From positions 62,927,316 through 62,991,315 of the forward strand of contig CM022953.1 in NCBI GenBank assembly GCA_012931725.1: a DNA stretch of 64,000 nucleotides, written 5' to 3'. This document shows positions 12,244 to 25,205 of the stretch, piece after piece. Each line of letters begins with the position of its first letter. Position 1 is the stretch's first letter. The translations under genes and the position numbers were made by a program. The notes beneath the pieces were generated by a model. It made no database searches. It was given only the letters and a program-made list of their open reading frames with translations, and was not told the origin of the DNA. The stretch is from Litsea cubeba (taxonomy: Eukaryota; Streptophyta; Magnoliopsida; Laurales; Lauraceae).

Positions 12244-12580
12244 ATCACACACAAGAGACTTATGTGGTTCGATGATATGCCTACATTCACAGCCGAAAAG
12301 AGCTCACTATCTCTTTACTATTCCACTCTTAAATTTAGGGTTACATGTTACATCATATATAGAACACTCACTTTCTTAAGCTTTAATAAAGCCTTGGCAC
12401 AATTACAAAAACACCCTTAACCCATAATCCTTTCATTGGCTAATCTGGTAAACCCGAAATATATGACATAATCCAACAATCTCCACCTTGGTTTGAGTTC
12501 TGACAAACTTGTGATGCCAGAAGAATAATGGGTAATGTCTTCCATCTCCTGTACCTCGCTCAAAGGTACGTCCTTGTGTT
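12085..12580 (-). mobile_element. 3' LTR relic of a Copia element
   Basis: On the minus strand AAGGTGGAGAT, a typical Copia polypurine tract, is followed at 12478 by TGTTGGATTATG, a typical LTR start. The LTR runs left to about 12085. Internal sequence to the right is lost after about 12580. An (AG)n run lies inside. Confidence 0.6.
12203..12241. repeat. (AG)n microsatellite
   Basis: About 19 AG dinucleotides without interruption, inside the Copia LTR relic. Confidence 0.95.
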
Positions 12581-12751
12581 GGTGCATAAAAAATGAAATT
12601 TTAAAGGAATAGGCTATAAATAGGGTCGACAAAGCAAGTTTTAGAAGTCAAATCAAGGTCGAAATTCACTTTGGCCATCAAATGATCAAGTCAAGCACTC
12701 AAAATCTCAAAAAAGATCTATCAAAATGATGTTGAAGCATTCCAAAGACTC

Positions 12752-13724
12752 AGGGGGTGTTTGGATAAAAGAAGAATATAATATCACCAAATTTAAATAT
12801 TATAAGATTTCATTATCACATAATAAAATAGTGTCATATTATGATATTGTTTTACTGATGATGTTTGGCAATTACTACAAATTTCAATATACCTTGAAGT
12901 GCTTGGCAATTTATAAAATTTTCACTAAATGATGCATTGAAATAAGAAATGAATAGAGAAATCGGGATGATTGACCAAATGGGAACCCACTAACTAGTAG
13001 TCATACTAGATTGATTTAATATCAGTAACCATGGTAGGGCCCATCTAATTAGAAAATCATCAGACGGAATGTTAAAACCCACAAGTAATGTATTTTAATC
13101 AATGTGGGTCCACCAAATATTAATAATTATAATGTAATACATTCCATGGTGATTATAGCAGAGACACCTGTCTGAGTGTTAAACATCATTGAAGAATCCA
13201 TTTATGAAAAATCAACGTGGGACCCATTTGATGTTAACAATCATATTAACCAAGCTAATTATAGTAATCACTAGGGGGCCATTAATATTGGCAATCATGG
13301 TAGAAATTGTCTAATGTGATATTTGTAGGACCCACCTAATGTTAGTAATCAATATGTAATTATGATAAGACTATGGGACCCACATAAAATTTATAAATAC
13401 TAACGGGCCCATCTAAGATTGAGAGTCAGTAGAATTCCTATAAAAACCATCAATATTAAAAAAATGTAGTTGGCCACCATGTTAGGAGTTTTCTCATAAA
13501 TTTCCACTCTTGACCCATGTTTTGGTAAGATTTCTTAATGAAAGATTATTTTATACAACATATACTTGAATATTAGAATATGAAGGTTTTTATAAGAAAG
13601 TGAGATATTATAGGATACTTTCTAAGTTATCCAAACACTTAATTTTTAGGTGTGTAGATTACATTCTAAAGTATGAGATAATATAGCAAAATCTTTAGAA
13701 ATATTTGCTTTCCAAACACCCCCT
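12752..13724. mobile_element. Non-autonomous TIR DNA transposon, 973 bp
   Basis: The left end AGGGGGTGTTTGGA is the exact reverse complement of the right end TCCAAACACCCCCT. Such GGGGTGTTTGG ends are common in hAT-like and other plant TIR elements. The interior is AT-rich with degenerate units carrying GTGGGACCCA-like blocks about every 60-100 bp, and has no transposase. A convincing target-site duplication was not found, so the superfamily is undecided. Confidence 0.6.
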
Positions 13725-16700
13725 AAGAGAACAAGAATCAAATGGATTAGAGACCATTTGGAGCTGAAGCAATGCAGATAGTTCACATTTTAGTGGGCCC
13801 CACTTCATGCTGATTAAGCAATCAAAAGGCTCCAAATCCCATGGAAAAATCATCAAAAAGTATGTCAAGAACCTCTACATAAAATCTCAAAAAAAAAAAA
13901 AAACACAGCTAAAATAAGGAAAATATGCTCGAAATAGTTGAAGGTTGCAGCTCCTGGTCTACACTAAGATGTGCAATATTTAACCGCAAGACTATGGTGT
14001 CGTCAAGTAGTAAAGGAATAAAGAGTCCGGATTATGATCCCACGGAGAGAGGATGGAACTAGCAATGAATCCAATTAAAATAGAATTGAAACAAGATATA
14101 GCTAATATAAATAATTGAAGTGAATAATTAAAACTAATAAACTATGCAATGTAAACAACTAATTAGCAATCTAAAATATGAAATTAATAAGATCTAAGCT
14201 AATCTAACAAGATACACTAAACTAGTGGATGAATGGTGGTGGAAATGGAAGATTTAAGGTGAAGATGTGGTGTGAAGTGTGTAGGATTTAAAAACAAGTT
14301 GTGTGAAATGCGTATGATTTTAAAATAAGGATTCAAATTAACAATAATAAAAATAAGAGATTAGGCAATCCAAAATCCACTAAGTATGTAACTAATCCAA
14401 TCAATGCATGTTCTAATTCAACTCCCAAATCTACAATCTAATTAGCAATCTCTTGCCTAACTGGATTTGATGATATAACAATGAAAATTAAAGTACAGAA
14501 AATCAAAAGCCAAGATCCTAGATCATCTTCTAGCTACCCTAACAATAATTCATCAAAATCAATGTACAAAAGATCAAAGATAAGGGTTCTAGAGTATTCT
14601 ATGTTTGAGAACTTAATCCAACTACAAAGCATCAATTGAAATTATCCAAGCATCAAGTGTAGAGATAGAGCATGAGAAATAAGAAATGAGAGAGATTGGC
14701 ACAATTAGATCTAAAATCTACTAATCAATCAAGGCACAATTATGAAATTTAAACTAAAACATGCATGGAATTGAACTAATGGCATTAGTTAGTTTCAAAA
14801 GTAAAGCCTAATCCAAGAGCTTTAGCCACTAAACATCAAGAAAGAGATCTAAATCTTCATTAATGATCTTCAATTAAACAGACTCTCTCTCGACTAGTTA
14901 CACTTAAGCTCCTAATTAGAATCTAAAAGTGGAGAGAATGTAAAAAAAAAAATTGCCAAAAAAAAAAAGATTTACCAAAAGATCCACTCTCTCTACAAAT
15001 ACATTCCAATTTATAGAAACATTGATTTGTGCCATGGCAAGCTTTGATTGATGGAGAGGTTAGAGTTTGATGGAATATTTTCTATGTAAAAAAACATGCA
15101 ATTGTTAGAATTTGAACCCATAACCTATTTCATACCCACCTAAGTTCTAACCAATACACCAACGACTCATTTGCGTTAGAAAATGACTTCTTTTATTCTT
15201 AAAGTCTTCTCCTCTTATTTTTGGAATTCTTAACTCTTCACCAAGATTTCTTCATGTAACTTCTTTTATTGAAATCTCTTCTTGATGCCTTGGGACACTA
15301 GCCGGAAGGTTGGGGTAGTCGCGAAGTCCATCTACACAAGAGAAATTACATAAGAATGCTCTATAAATAATCGGATATATATGTGAAAACTTTGTCGCTT
15401 CTTATCTTCCTCTTCTGAATGAAAATGAGTAGCCGATTTCGCTTAGAATTCCACGTCCAATGCAATGATACAAAGAAGACGACGTCATTTTATGAGTTAA
15501 AACGAAGTTATAAGAGATGATAATCTGATAATCCGTTATTATGATAAAGGATGAAATCTTCATGTAAAGCAAATGATATGCATATGAGATGTTGATAAAA
15601 TTCAGACTAATGAGGGGTAAAATATGTAATATTTAACACTCATCAGCTCCCCCTGGTAGTTGGTAAGTCCATAAAATTGCATATCATTATCATCATTTCA
15701 TGTAGAATTTGGACTTATTTAGGGTTAAATGCATTGAATTATAATTTCATGCATCATGGTTTAAAAGTGGGTTTCGCGAGAAAATTAGTTTAATTTTGGA
15801 AAAATCACATATTTTATGAAATTGTTATCTTAGGATTATCCTACTAACCTCTTGAATAGCTTTGATTTTACACATAAACATATATAATTTCTTTGCACCG
15901 TTGGATTGTACACGAAAAACTGAGCAGGATGGTGTATTTGAATGCATTCATACGTGTCAAAATGGGACCCATGCATGGCAAAATGGATTTCTATATAAAA
16001 ATTTATTATTCTTTTTAATTATTTATTTTATTTTTGTAGGCAGTTCAAATAAAGGGGGCCCACATGAAGAGAAATTCAAGAGGAATTCCAAGAGGAGAGA
16101 AAATAAGAGAAATAAAGAAGAAAAAGAAAAGACCCCTGTGGGATCCACCTTCGCTGTGATTCCCAAGGTGTACGCCCAAGGGGTCCTGGGGCCCAAAGAA
16201 TTTGGAACAATTTACTTTCTTACTTTTTTTGGAGATTTTGGAAATTCATATTTCGAAAAAGAAGTACAAGTTAGCCAACAATTTAAGAACTTTACAATTT
16301 AAGAAGAATTTTATAAGTGGAGACTTTCCAAGCATATAAGGAGTCTATCTTTGGCGAGACTTCAAGAGCAAGGAAGGAAATATTTCAAAATTCAAAATTT
16401 GAAATTTGAAATTCAAAAAGTTGCAAAAATTTAAAACTTCAAATTTTGAATTAAAAAATAGAGAAAGAGAGAAGACTTTCCAAATTTGCAAGGATTCTAA
16501 TCAAGAAAGGTGTGAACAAGAGAAGACCAACGGACGAGATAACGTAGAGATTTTTGTAGAGGTGGAAGATGTCAAGATAGGAAAGTGATTGAGTAATAAG
16601 GGACCCAAGTTGGAAACGAATCTCTAGAATTTCCTATTTTCTCTCATTTCCTCTTACTTTTTCTCCTATTTTTCTATTTTGTCTCCCTCTCTTTCCTCTT

Positions 16701-17660
16701 CCTTCCTTTTCTTTCTCACCAAGCAAGAATATTTCCTTTCCCAATTAAACTTGGAATGCAAGATTTTGTGAAAATCGTTAAAAAAAAGCCCATGTGGGGA
16801 GCATCTACAACCCCAATACTTCAATGCCCAAGGCAGCCCCCAAGGGGGACATCCAACACCACCACGTACACCTCTCTCTCTCTCTCTCTCTCTCTACTCA
16901 CCAAGGTAGCAACCCATCCATTCCATGCCCCTACCACACCTCTTCCTTGGCTCTTTTCTCTTCTACATCGAAGATTAGTAACGATGCATTCAAGATGATG
17001 TTAAAGATCAAGGCTATGGAAGGCTAGAACTCTTTTTCCGGGGGAACGGGTGAAGCCTTTTTTTTTATTTTGTTGGTTTTATGCATAGATAGGGTAAAAA
17101 AAACTAATGTATTTAGCAATTTAACGTAGAGGGATGATGTTGGTGTTGATTGCCTCAAGCTACATATTTTTTTATGCTTTATTTTTGCTTCTAGATATAT
17201 AACATGCTTAGAATCATTGTGAGTTTGTGCAAAAGAACTGAAGAGCCATTAATGTTATACTAATCATTCTAGAGATTACTTGTTTAAAATGTATCGGTTT
17301 TATTCTTTTTCTGAAATAGCCTAATAACCTATTTTGGAAAAGAGATCTGAAGTTGTTCGTGCTTTCAATCATTAGGAGGAAAGTGGGTCCGGATCCTTGG
17401 AAACTTGATTATCATTGCTATTTTAATTTCTTTTAATTCTGAATTGCTTGTTTTAATCCTTTTTCTTGTGGTCGCATTATTCAAGTTGTTAGATTTAGAA
17501 TCTTTAGATCAAGGTTGTTTTAGACTAGTAATTTATATGATTGTAATTGTGTAATTAATTATTAATTCAAGCATCATTGGTTGTATAGATTTTTTGATTA
17601 GGTTAAAATTAGAGTTTAATTAGGTTAGGTCAAGCGTGGTGCTACTCTCCATCCCTGTGG
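13725..17660. other. AT-rich sequence, no gene recognised
   Basis: No frame here has recognisable domains. The TTTAACCGCAAG and GTGTCGTCAAGTAGTAAAGG motifs near 13980-14020, and GAGCTGATGAGTG on the minus strand at about 15653, resemble the edges of degenerate LTR-element leaders. They suggest a decayed element at roughly 13960-15650. A frame at 15862-16302 encodes lysine-rich, low-complexity sequence and is not supported as a gene. Confidence 0.45.
16872..16895. repeat. (CT)n microsatellite
   Basis: Twelve CT dinucleotides in AT-rich surroundings. Confidence 0.95.
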
Positions 17661-20600
17661 CTTGAGATATTCTTCCAAAATAAAGGGAACATGAGAGATT
17701 CTCTCCAAGTAAAGATATTCTTAGATATTCTCTATCCAAAGGAGATATTTTTGGATATTCTTTATAAAATGACATCATATGAGATCTAAGCCATTTCAAA
17801 AGCTTAAGGTCCCATGGGTTAGCCCATATGAGCCAGGTTTGACCACCTAGGCGCTAAAAAAAAAAGGGCTTTTAGTCAAAGAGAAATCCCTCTTACCAAG
17901 AGCATACAAAAATGGTTCCATGCCTCTTTTGCATTGATTGGACCATACACAGAGAATTCCAAGCCCCATGAGCTTCCAAAAATCAAACCATCCAGCCTCA
18001 TCTACCAAATTGAGCCAAAATCTTGAAATTGACATTCCACAAAAACCCAAACCAAAACCTGGTCCCCTAACTTGCCACATACAGCCTGTTAGGTCACAAG
18101 ATCAAAACCAAAAACCAAAACCTGATCCCCTAAATTGCCACATACAGCCTGTTAGGTCACAAGATCAGAATCGATCCCCCAACATTCCACATATAGCTTG
18201 TTGGGTCACACAGTCAAAACCAAATCCGACCCCCTAACCTGCCACATACAGCCTGTTAGGTCACAAGGTCAAAACCCAAATTCACATCCCTGATGTCATC
18301 TTCAAAACTTTGCCTCGAGATGGTACATGATCCCTTTCACTACCATAAAATTCTCCTGGAAGCTCAAAAGGCTATAAATACGAAAAAGAAAGACTGCTCA
18401 AAGGCTCTTGGTCAACTCACAGGCTCTCCTTCACAAATCTCTTCGAGGCACATCGACTACAAAAGTTAAGCAACTCGTCGCTGTACCTCGAGGGGGCATT
18501 TGTTGACACCAAAAATGTCACTTTGCCTCTTTAAGATCCAAAGAGCTACATGAAGTCGCAACCTGCAATAAATAGGCAATGCTACTTCCAAAAAATCAAA
18601 TCTTGTCAGAATCAAACAAAAACTACAAGATTCTTCAAGACAGCCAAAAGAGGAGTACACAAGAAGTTTCAGGCCATTTCAAAATCATTTGGCCTAACTT
18701 CGCTTCTCTGATAGCTGAAAAGGAGCTCCCGGCAGCGAAGGCATCGGAGACACCCAATCTTCGATCAGAGCCGATGGATGGTCTCAAAATACATCCAAAA
18801 GGCTCCACATCAAGTTCTGAGTCAAACTGACAACGTTTGACCCTACATTAACCCTCGAACAGCTAAATCAAGCCTCTTAGCGGCGAGAACCACCGAGGCC
18901 ATCACTCATCAGATAGAGCACATGGACGGCCTCAAAATGCTTACAAAGGGCTACACGTTAAATTTCAGGTCATTTCGACAACATTTGACCATAGCCAAAT
19001 CAGGCCTCTCGGCGGCGAAGCTCCCCGGGACCATAGTTTCCAAGACAGAGCCTATAGATCATCTTAAAATGACTCCAATAGGTTCCCTGTCAAATTTCAA
19101 GTCAATCGGACATCGGTTGACCGCACATCAAACCGTGACATCTTCATCGCGACAAAAGCAAGTTTACTGGTGATAGGGCCCCAAACGGCTTCAAAACTCA
19201 AACAAAAGCCTATGGTTGGCCTTATTTATTGCTCAGCGGGCTTCACCCCAAATTTCAGGTCATTCCGACATCGTTTGGCCCAATTTCAGCTTCTGACGAA
19301 AAATCGGCAACTCTACGCAACAAAGTCTTCGGCTTTCACAGAAAGTTAGAAACTCTGAAAAATAAAATGCAAGGATTCTCATCAGGTTTTCTATAGGGAA
19401 ATCAGGCCAATAAATAATAAAAAATTTCAAGAAAAAATACAGGAGAAAAAAGAATCGAAAAACAGCAAAAACGGACACAATACGGGACAAAAGGGGGAAA
19501 AACCCCCCAGGGTCGCAGGCCCCTGCGACCCTGGGGCCCGGGATCGCCAGGAGGGCCCCGGAAACCCCGTTTTTTGCCATTTTTTCACGATTCGAAGCGT
19601 CCGGCCTCTGGTATTTTTCAAAATTCATACTTTTGAGACACCAAATCCTCTGACATCCGTCAAAAACACGGGTTAATCATCAAGAGTATCAAAATCAACA
19701 TTGATCGCCAACTGATCAACAAAAAAAAAAGTGTGCTTTCTACCCGACCGATCGAGAAATCGACAGGACAGGTGGCACCGACCCGCTGTTGGCAACCAAC
19801 ACCTGAAGTTACATGATCATCCGATGTCGATCTATATGAAGATCCATCGATGATCATCGCCAGAAGAATCCCAAAAGATGCGGCACGGCCCGCGACTCTT
19901 CAACTGCTCGGCGACCACTTAATGCGATTAATTGACTAGCTTTATTACAGTCATTAATCCATTTCTTTGGATGGCCCAATCAGAAGCAAGCATCTGGGAG
20001 TTACAAGTCAAGAGATTCATGGCATTTAAACAATGAAACTCCTCCCATCATGGCGATTAAAGGCGATTAAATGCCCTCAATCTCCTCCGGCCAATCAGAA
20101 GCCCAGAAAAAGGAGTCACAAATAAAGAATTCAATCTTGTAACTCCTCCCTTTATGTAGCTTTATGACAATTAAGGCTCATAAACCCTCCTAAATGGCTA
20201 CCTAAAAGCCTATAAATAGGAGAGCTCTCCAAGAAGAAAAAGACAGACAACAGAGAAAACAAACAACAGACTGCAGAAAATCCGGAAACTCAGATAGAAA
20301 AAGGCATCAAAGAGAGAAAAGTCTACGGAAATCCTACACCGACCACCGTTACAAGGTGACAAAAGTCCCTTAGGGGGTACCCCCCTAAGGTCCTTGCCTT
20401 CTCTTTCTACCTCCAATGGCTTAGACGTGGCTTTTCAACCTGTCTACTTAGTTTTTTATTGGACATAGGACCTCCTCTTGGTCTTTGTCCTCTAAAAACC
20501 TGATGTTATAGCCAAGCCAAGCGAATCAATAGCAACCTCTGTTCTCATCTGCATGGATGATGGCGAAGTCCACATATGGCTTGCGACCGTCAATCTGAAT

Positions 20601-21034
20601 GGGTCCCCCACAATCTCCTCAGAAGTTAGATCCTCCTTTTCTTGCTTTTCATTGTAGTTTGTATTTTTTTCAAAAGAGACAAAAAATCACAACTCTTGTC
20701 TTTCATTATTGATAGGGATTGTAAATCGGCTATAAACGCCAAAATCGGCTATAAATGCCAAAAACTCGCCTTTCACGGCAAATAAAAAAAATGTCTCTTT
20801 TCTTAAATATATGTGCAATGGAAAACTTGAAAGAAGTTGATTTCCTTTTTAGTTGCGAAAGTTAATTTCCGGATCACCACTTGCAATTCCAAGTAAAATA
20901 GAAAATCTGGCACAACCACACAAAAGAAATGTTGATGCACGCCTCTGCCCCCTTCCGGTTACGAAAGGGTAGGACCCAAACGGACTCCCACATCCGCCGA
21001 CCTCGGTATAACCAAGCGGAAGTGCTGTTCCATT
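17661..21034 (+). mobile_element. Family A copy 2 (3' end only)
   Basis: Similarity to copy 1 begins abruptly at the segment equivalent to about 680 in copy 1. It therefore lacks the antisense gene's exon 1 and promoter. It has the four-unit hairpin repeat (about 18058-18280), the polypurine tract (18490-18500) and the LTR (18501-21034, about 2.53 kb). It is the most diverged of the three long LTRs. Confidence 0.8.
18501..21034 (+). repeat. 3' LTR of family A, copy 2
   Basis: Starts TGTTGACACC, with a TATA box at 20211-20218. Within U3, at 19505-19536, is an almost perfect hairpin of 15-base arms with a 2-base loop in the CAGGGTCGCAGG block; copies 1 and 3 have rearranged or mismatched versions. 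Only two GGCTATAAAYGCC units remain (about 20727-20765), against four in copy 1 and five in copy 3. Confidence 0.8.
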
Positions 21035-21509
21035 AGAGAGGAGGGCCAAACACTTTTTTTTCTTTTCAGAATTTAATCTAAATTAGGAAACTACTAGAAA
21101 ATAAAAAATTACTAAATAAATTAGATTTAAAAAGAACCTAATCTATATGAGGGTGGTTTTCCATTCCATGCATGCACCACCTATTAATCTAGAAATCGAG
21201 CAGCCTAGCGAAATGGATAACAGACTAGACACATATACCCCAAAGCATATAGTCGAGCTCTCCACTAGGTCCCAAGTTGATGACAAAAATCAAAAGACAC
21301 CCACAAAACTAAATAAATAAAGAGAAAAAAAAAGAAACATTACCTCAAACGCGTTACTGACATTTTTCAATCTCTAGAAATTGCGCCAAAAATTGGATGT
21401 GCACCATAACTGCAGGACTTTCTTCAAGTAGTAATTCTTAGTGAGACCGAGGTCGATCCACAAGGATGGAGTCCTTCAAGTAGTAATTCTTAGTGAGACC
21501 GAGGTCGAT
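21035..21509. other. Unassigned repeat-like sequence ending in a 36-bp direct repeat
   Basis: AT-rich, no gene. A 36-bp stretch at 21422-21457 is repeated exactly at 21474-21509, ending at the first N. The CCGAGGTCGATCCACAAGG text resembles leaders of other plant LTR elements. Confidence 0.6.
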
Positions 21510-21609
21510 NNNNNNNNNNNNNNNNNNNNNNNNNNNNNNNNNNNNNNNNNNNNNNNNNNNNNNNNNNNNNNNNNNNNNNNNNNNNNNNNNNNNNNNNNNN
21601 NNNNNNNNN
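21510..21609. other. Assembly gap of exactly 100 N
   Basis: Exactly 100 ambiguous bases, the usual placeholder for a scaffold join of unknown size. The 5' LTR, gag, protease and first part of pol of copy 3 are missing here. Confidence 0.98.
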
Positions 21610-24600
21610 TTCTTCGTGAGTTCGTTGATTGCTTTGCATGGTCTTACGCTGAAATGCCAGGCTTAGACCCCAAAGTAGCAGTTCACAAACTCAATCTTCA
21701 AGAAGACATCAAGCCTGTCAAGCAAGGCCAAAGAAGATTCCGTCCAGATGTGATGGATAAAATTGAACAAGAAGTTCAAAAACTCAAAAGCGTCGGCTTC
21801 ATCCGTGAGGAACAACATCCTGAATGGTTGGCCAACATTGTCCCCGTGACAAAGAAAAATGGGCAGATCAGGGTCTGTATTGACTATAGAGACCTGAATG
21901 GCGCATGCCCAAAAGATGAATTTCTGCTCCCCATACCAGAGGTAATGATTGATATACCTGTGGATTCGAGCGAATGACATTCATGGATGGTTTCTCTGGC
22001 TACAATCAGATAAAGATGCATCCTGAGGATGAAAAACATACATCCTTTCGAACCCCATTTGGCGTGTATTGTTACACTGTCATGCCATTTGGTCTGAAAA
22101 ATGCTGGTGCCACATATCAGAGGGCTATGATGAAATATTCAAGATATGCAGCACAAGACGGTTGAATGTTACGTTGATGACCTCGCCGTCAAAAGCAAAA
22201 GAAAAGAAGATCATCTCGAAAACCTTCGGAGACGTCTTCCTCCGGCTTCGCAAACACAAATTGCGAATGAATCCATTGAAATGCTTCTTCGGCGTCTCGT
22301 CGGGTAAGTTCCTCGGATTCTTAGTTCGGAAAGCTGGAATAGAGCTTGACCCATAAAAGTCAAAGCCATTCTAGAAATGCCCTCTCCAAGAACCTTGAGA
22401 GAACTCAAAGGGCTTCAAGGGAGATTGTCCTACATCAGACGGTCATCTCAATCTTTCGGGGACAATGCGTCCATTCTCCCGGTTGATGAAAAAAGGTTTG
22501 TAAACTTTGTCTGGGATTGCTGACTGGTTGAAGCTGCTTTCCAAGACATCAAGTCATACATGACAAAACCTCCGTGTTAGCTGCTCCTACTGGAAAACCA
22601 TTCATCTTGTACACAAGAGCCCTTGATCACTCTTTGGGAGCTCTGCTTGAGCAAAAAAATGATCAAAGAAAAGAAGCTGCTCTATATTACCTCAGCCGCA
22701 TGCTAGTAGGTGCAGAGCATCGCTACTCTCCAGTCGAAAAGAATGTCTTGCAGGTGATGTTCGGCCGTACAAAAGCTGCGTCACTACTTACTTTCCAACA
22801 CAGTCTACCTGGTCTCGTAGGGTCAACCTCTTGAAGGTCCTTGTCACAAGGGCAGTTTCTCTCAATGCTCGACTGGCAAAGTGGTCCATCCTTCTGTCAC
22901 AATTTGATATTAGGTATGTACCACAAAAAGCAATCAAAGGGCAAGCTCTAGCGGACTTCCTCGCAGAGCATCCATTGCCTAAAGATTCTCCACTCAGAGA
23001 TGATCTCCCAGACGAACCAGTCTACAATGTGGAGACTTCTCAAAAGTGCCTCCTGGGATATGTACTTTGACGGTGCAACCAGGACAAATGAAAAAGACAG
23101 CTGATCTCGGGAGTTGGCATCCTCTTGTTAGCCCCGACAAATACAATGATTCCACCGCTTCTCCGCTACTGGAAACACATGCACAAACAATGCAGCGGAT
23201 ATCAAGCTCTGATCTTAGGATTGGAACTCGCCATCGATCGGTATCACCATGCTGGAAGTCTTTGGAGACTCTCAACTGATCGTCAACCAGAATGAATCAG
23301 AAAATTTGAAGTCAGGGTAGCCAGATTTGTGCCCTACTACAACAAGGCACAATCACTTCTACAAAAGTTGACATCTGTCACATCACCCACATTCGTTGAG
23401 GTGAAAACATACGTGCAGATGCCCTAGCCGGACTTGCCGGATCCATGGCAATCAGGAAGGGGAAAACATGCAAATCACAGTGTGCGAAAGGAGAATCCTT
23501 CCTCCTCTTAACACACACCAAGCAGTTGCTGAATGCCACCAAGTGGTCGGAAGTCGGATTTCAATCCTTCAAACTTCAATCGGCGACTGGAGGGATCCGT
23601 TCATTGATTACATTATGTTCGGAATCCTACCTGAAGATCCAAAAGAACGGGTAAGCATCCAAAGGCGAACCCCAAGCTTCCATTTGGATATTCCTTCAAA
23701 AATTCTTTACAGGAAATCCTTCAACGGAGTACTTCTACGCTGCTTGTCACAACAAGAGGCTGAAGAAATACTCAAAGAAGTTCATGCTGGTCTTTGTGGA
23801 GCTCATCAGGCTGGACCTAAGCTCTATGATCAGATAAAAAGGTTAGGATATTACTGGCCTACCATGGTAGCTGACGCAATGCAATTTGCTAAGCGCTGCC
23901 AACAATGCCAAGTTCATGGAGATTACATTCACATGCCTCCAGAATGGCTGCATCCTACAGCGATCTCATGGCCTTTTGAAGCCTGGGGTATGGACATCAT
24001 AGGTCCTATTTCTCCCCCTTCAAGCAAAGGTCATCGCTTCATCTTCGCCGCTACGGATTACTTCTCCAAGTGGTCAGAAACATTTGCGTTTAACGAAATG
24101 AAGACCTCATCAGTCCTTCAGTTCCTACGCACCAACATCATTTGTCGTTTCGGCATACCCAAAAGATTCGTCCATGATAACGGACCACAGTTCCGGGATC
24201 ATCGATTTTACAGGTTCTGCGACAAATACAAAATCCAAAGCTGTCCTTCGACTCCATACAATCCGGCAGCAAACGGGTTAGCAAAAGCTTTCAACAAGAC
24301 ATTCTGCAAAATCCTCAAAAAAATGGTCTCTAGTCACAAAAGAGACTGGAGCGACAAAATATCCGAAGCTTTGTGGGCCTATCGAACCACCGTTCGAGGA
24401 CCAACCCATAGGACACCATTCTCCTTGGTCTATGGATGCGAAGCTGTCGTGCCCTTGGAAGTACAAATTCCTTCCTTGAGGGTATCCTTGCAAAATGACA
24501 TGACTCAAGAAGCCAATGTCAAATTGCGACTCCATGAGCTGGACAATCTCGATGAGAGACGGCTCGAAGCTCAACAAAGCATTGAACTTTACCAAGCACG

Positions 24601-24843
24601 TATGGCAGGATCTTTCGATAAAAAGGTCAGGCAACGCGCCTACAAAAAGAGTGACTTGGTTCTTGCGGTAAAAAGACCAATGGTCTTCGCTCACAAGTCC
24701 AAAGGCAAATTTGAGCCAAAATGGGAGGGACCCTACGTCATCGACAAGGTTTTCTCTAATGGTGCATACGCACTCCTAACATGGAAGGTGACAGATGTAT
24801 GCTGCCTATCAACGGCAAGTTCTTAAAGCGGTACTACCCTTGA
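21610..24843 (+). pseudogene. pol: Gypsy pol pseudogene: RT, RNase H, second RNase H, integrase (copy 3)
   Basis: The remains of a Tat-lineage polyprotein are broken by many frameshifts. The frame from 21610 has RT sequence with VCIDYRDLNGACPKDEF. After a shift, FGLKNAGATYQRAMMK and YVDD follow near 22010-22185. RNase H fragments lie at 22574-23070. A second, archaeal-type RNase H at about 23060-23450 is badly decayed. The integrase frame (23468-24826) is the longest, with GMDIIGPIS, DNGPQF and NPAANG. The catalytic glutamate expected after NPAANGLA is lysine here (codon AAA near 24283), while copy 4 has glutamate. A one-base loss near the end hides the natural stop, which is TGA at 24841-24843 by comparison with copy 4. 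Confidence 0.85.
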
Positions 24844-25205
24844 AGACTTACCCAACTGGGTAAGAGCAATGCCTGCACGGCCAAAGCCGGTTTCCAGGTA
24901 CGCGCTCGCTAAACCCACCCTTTTTTTTAGAATTTTCATATCAAATGTTGAAATTTCTAGAAATCTAAAACAATGCTTACTTTCATCGTTTCATTGTTCA
25001 AAAAAAAATATATCCAAGTTTAGGAACCTTTCCCTAACTTGACCAAAATTTTCAACCCTTGAACCCAAAATTCATGGTTTGAAACAAAATCCGGATTCAG
25101 GGATTTCCACCCTAGTCCACCCTGCCTTTTACCGCCAAAATGGTTTTAGGTCAAAACTTATGACCCTCGTGTCTTTAAACAAAAAAAAATGGTTTTTCAA
25201 AAACC

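Noticed and set aside
15862..16302. Possible host gene of 146 codons
   Set aside because: Low complexity, no domain, no splice or promoter context.
23344..24694. Minus-strand frames opposite the integrase (such as 24278-24694)
   Set aside because: Shadow of the integrase reading frame; the equivalent opposite frames also appear in copy 4.
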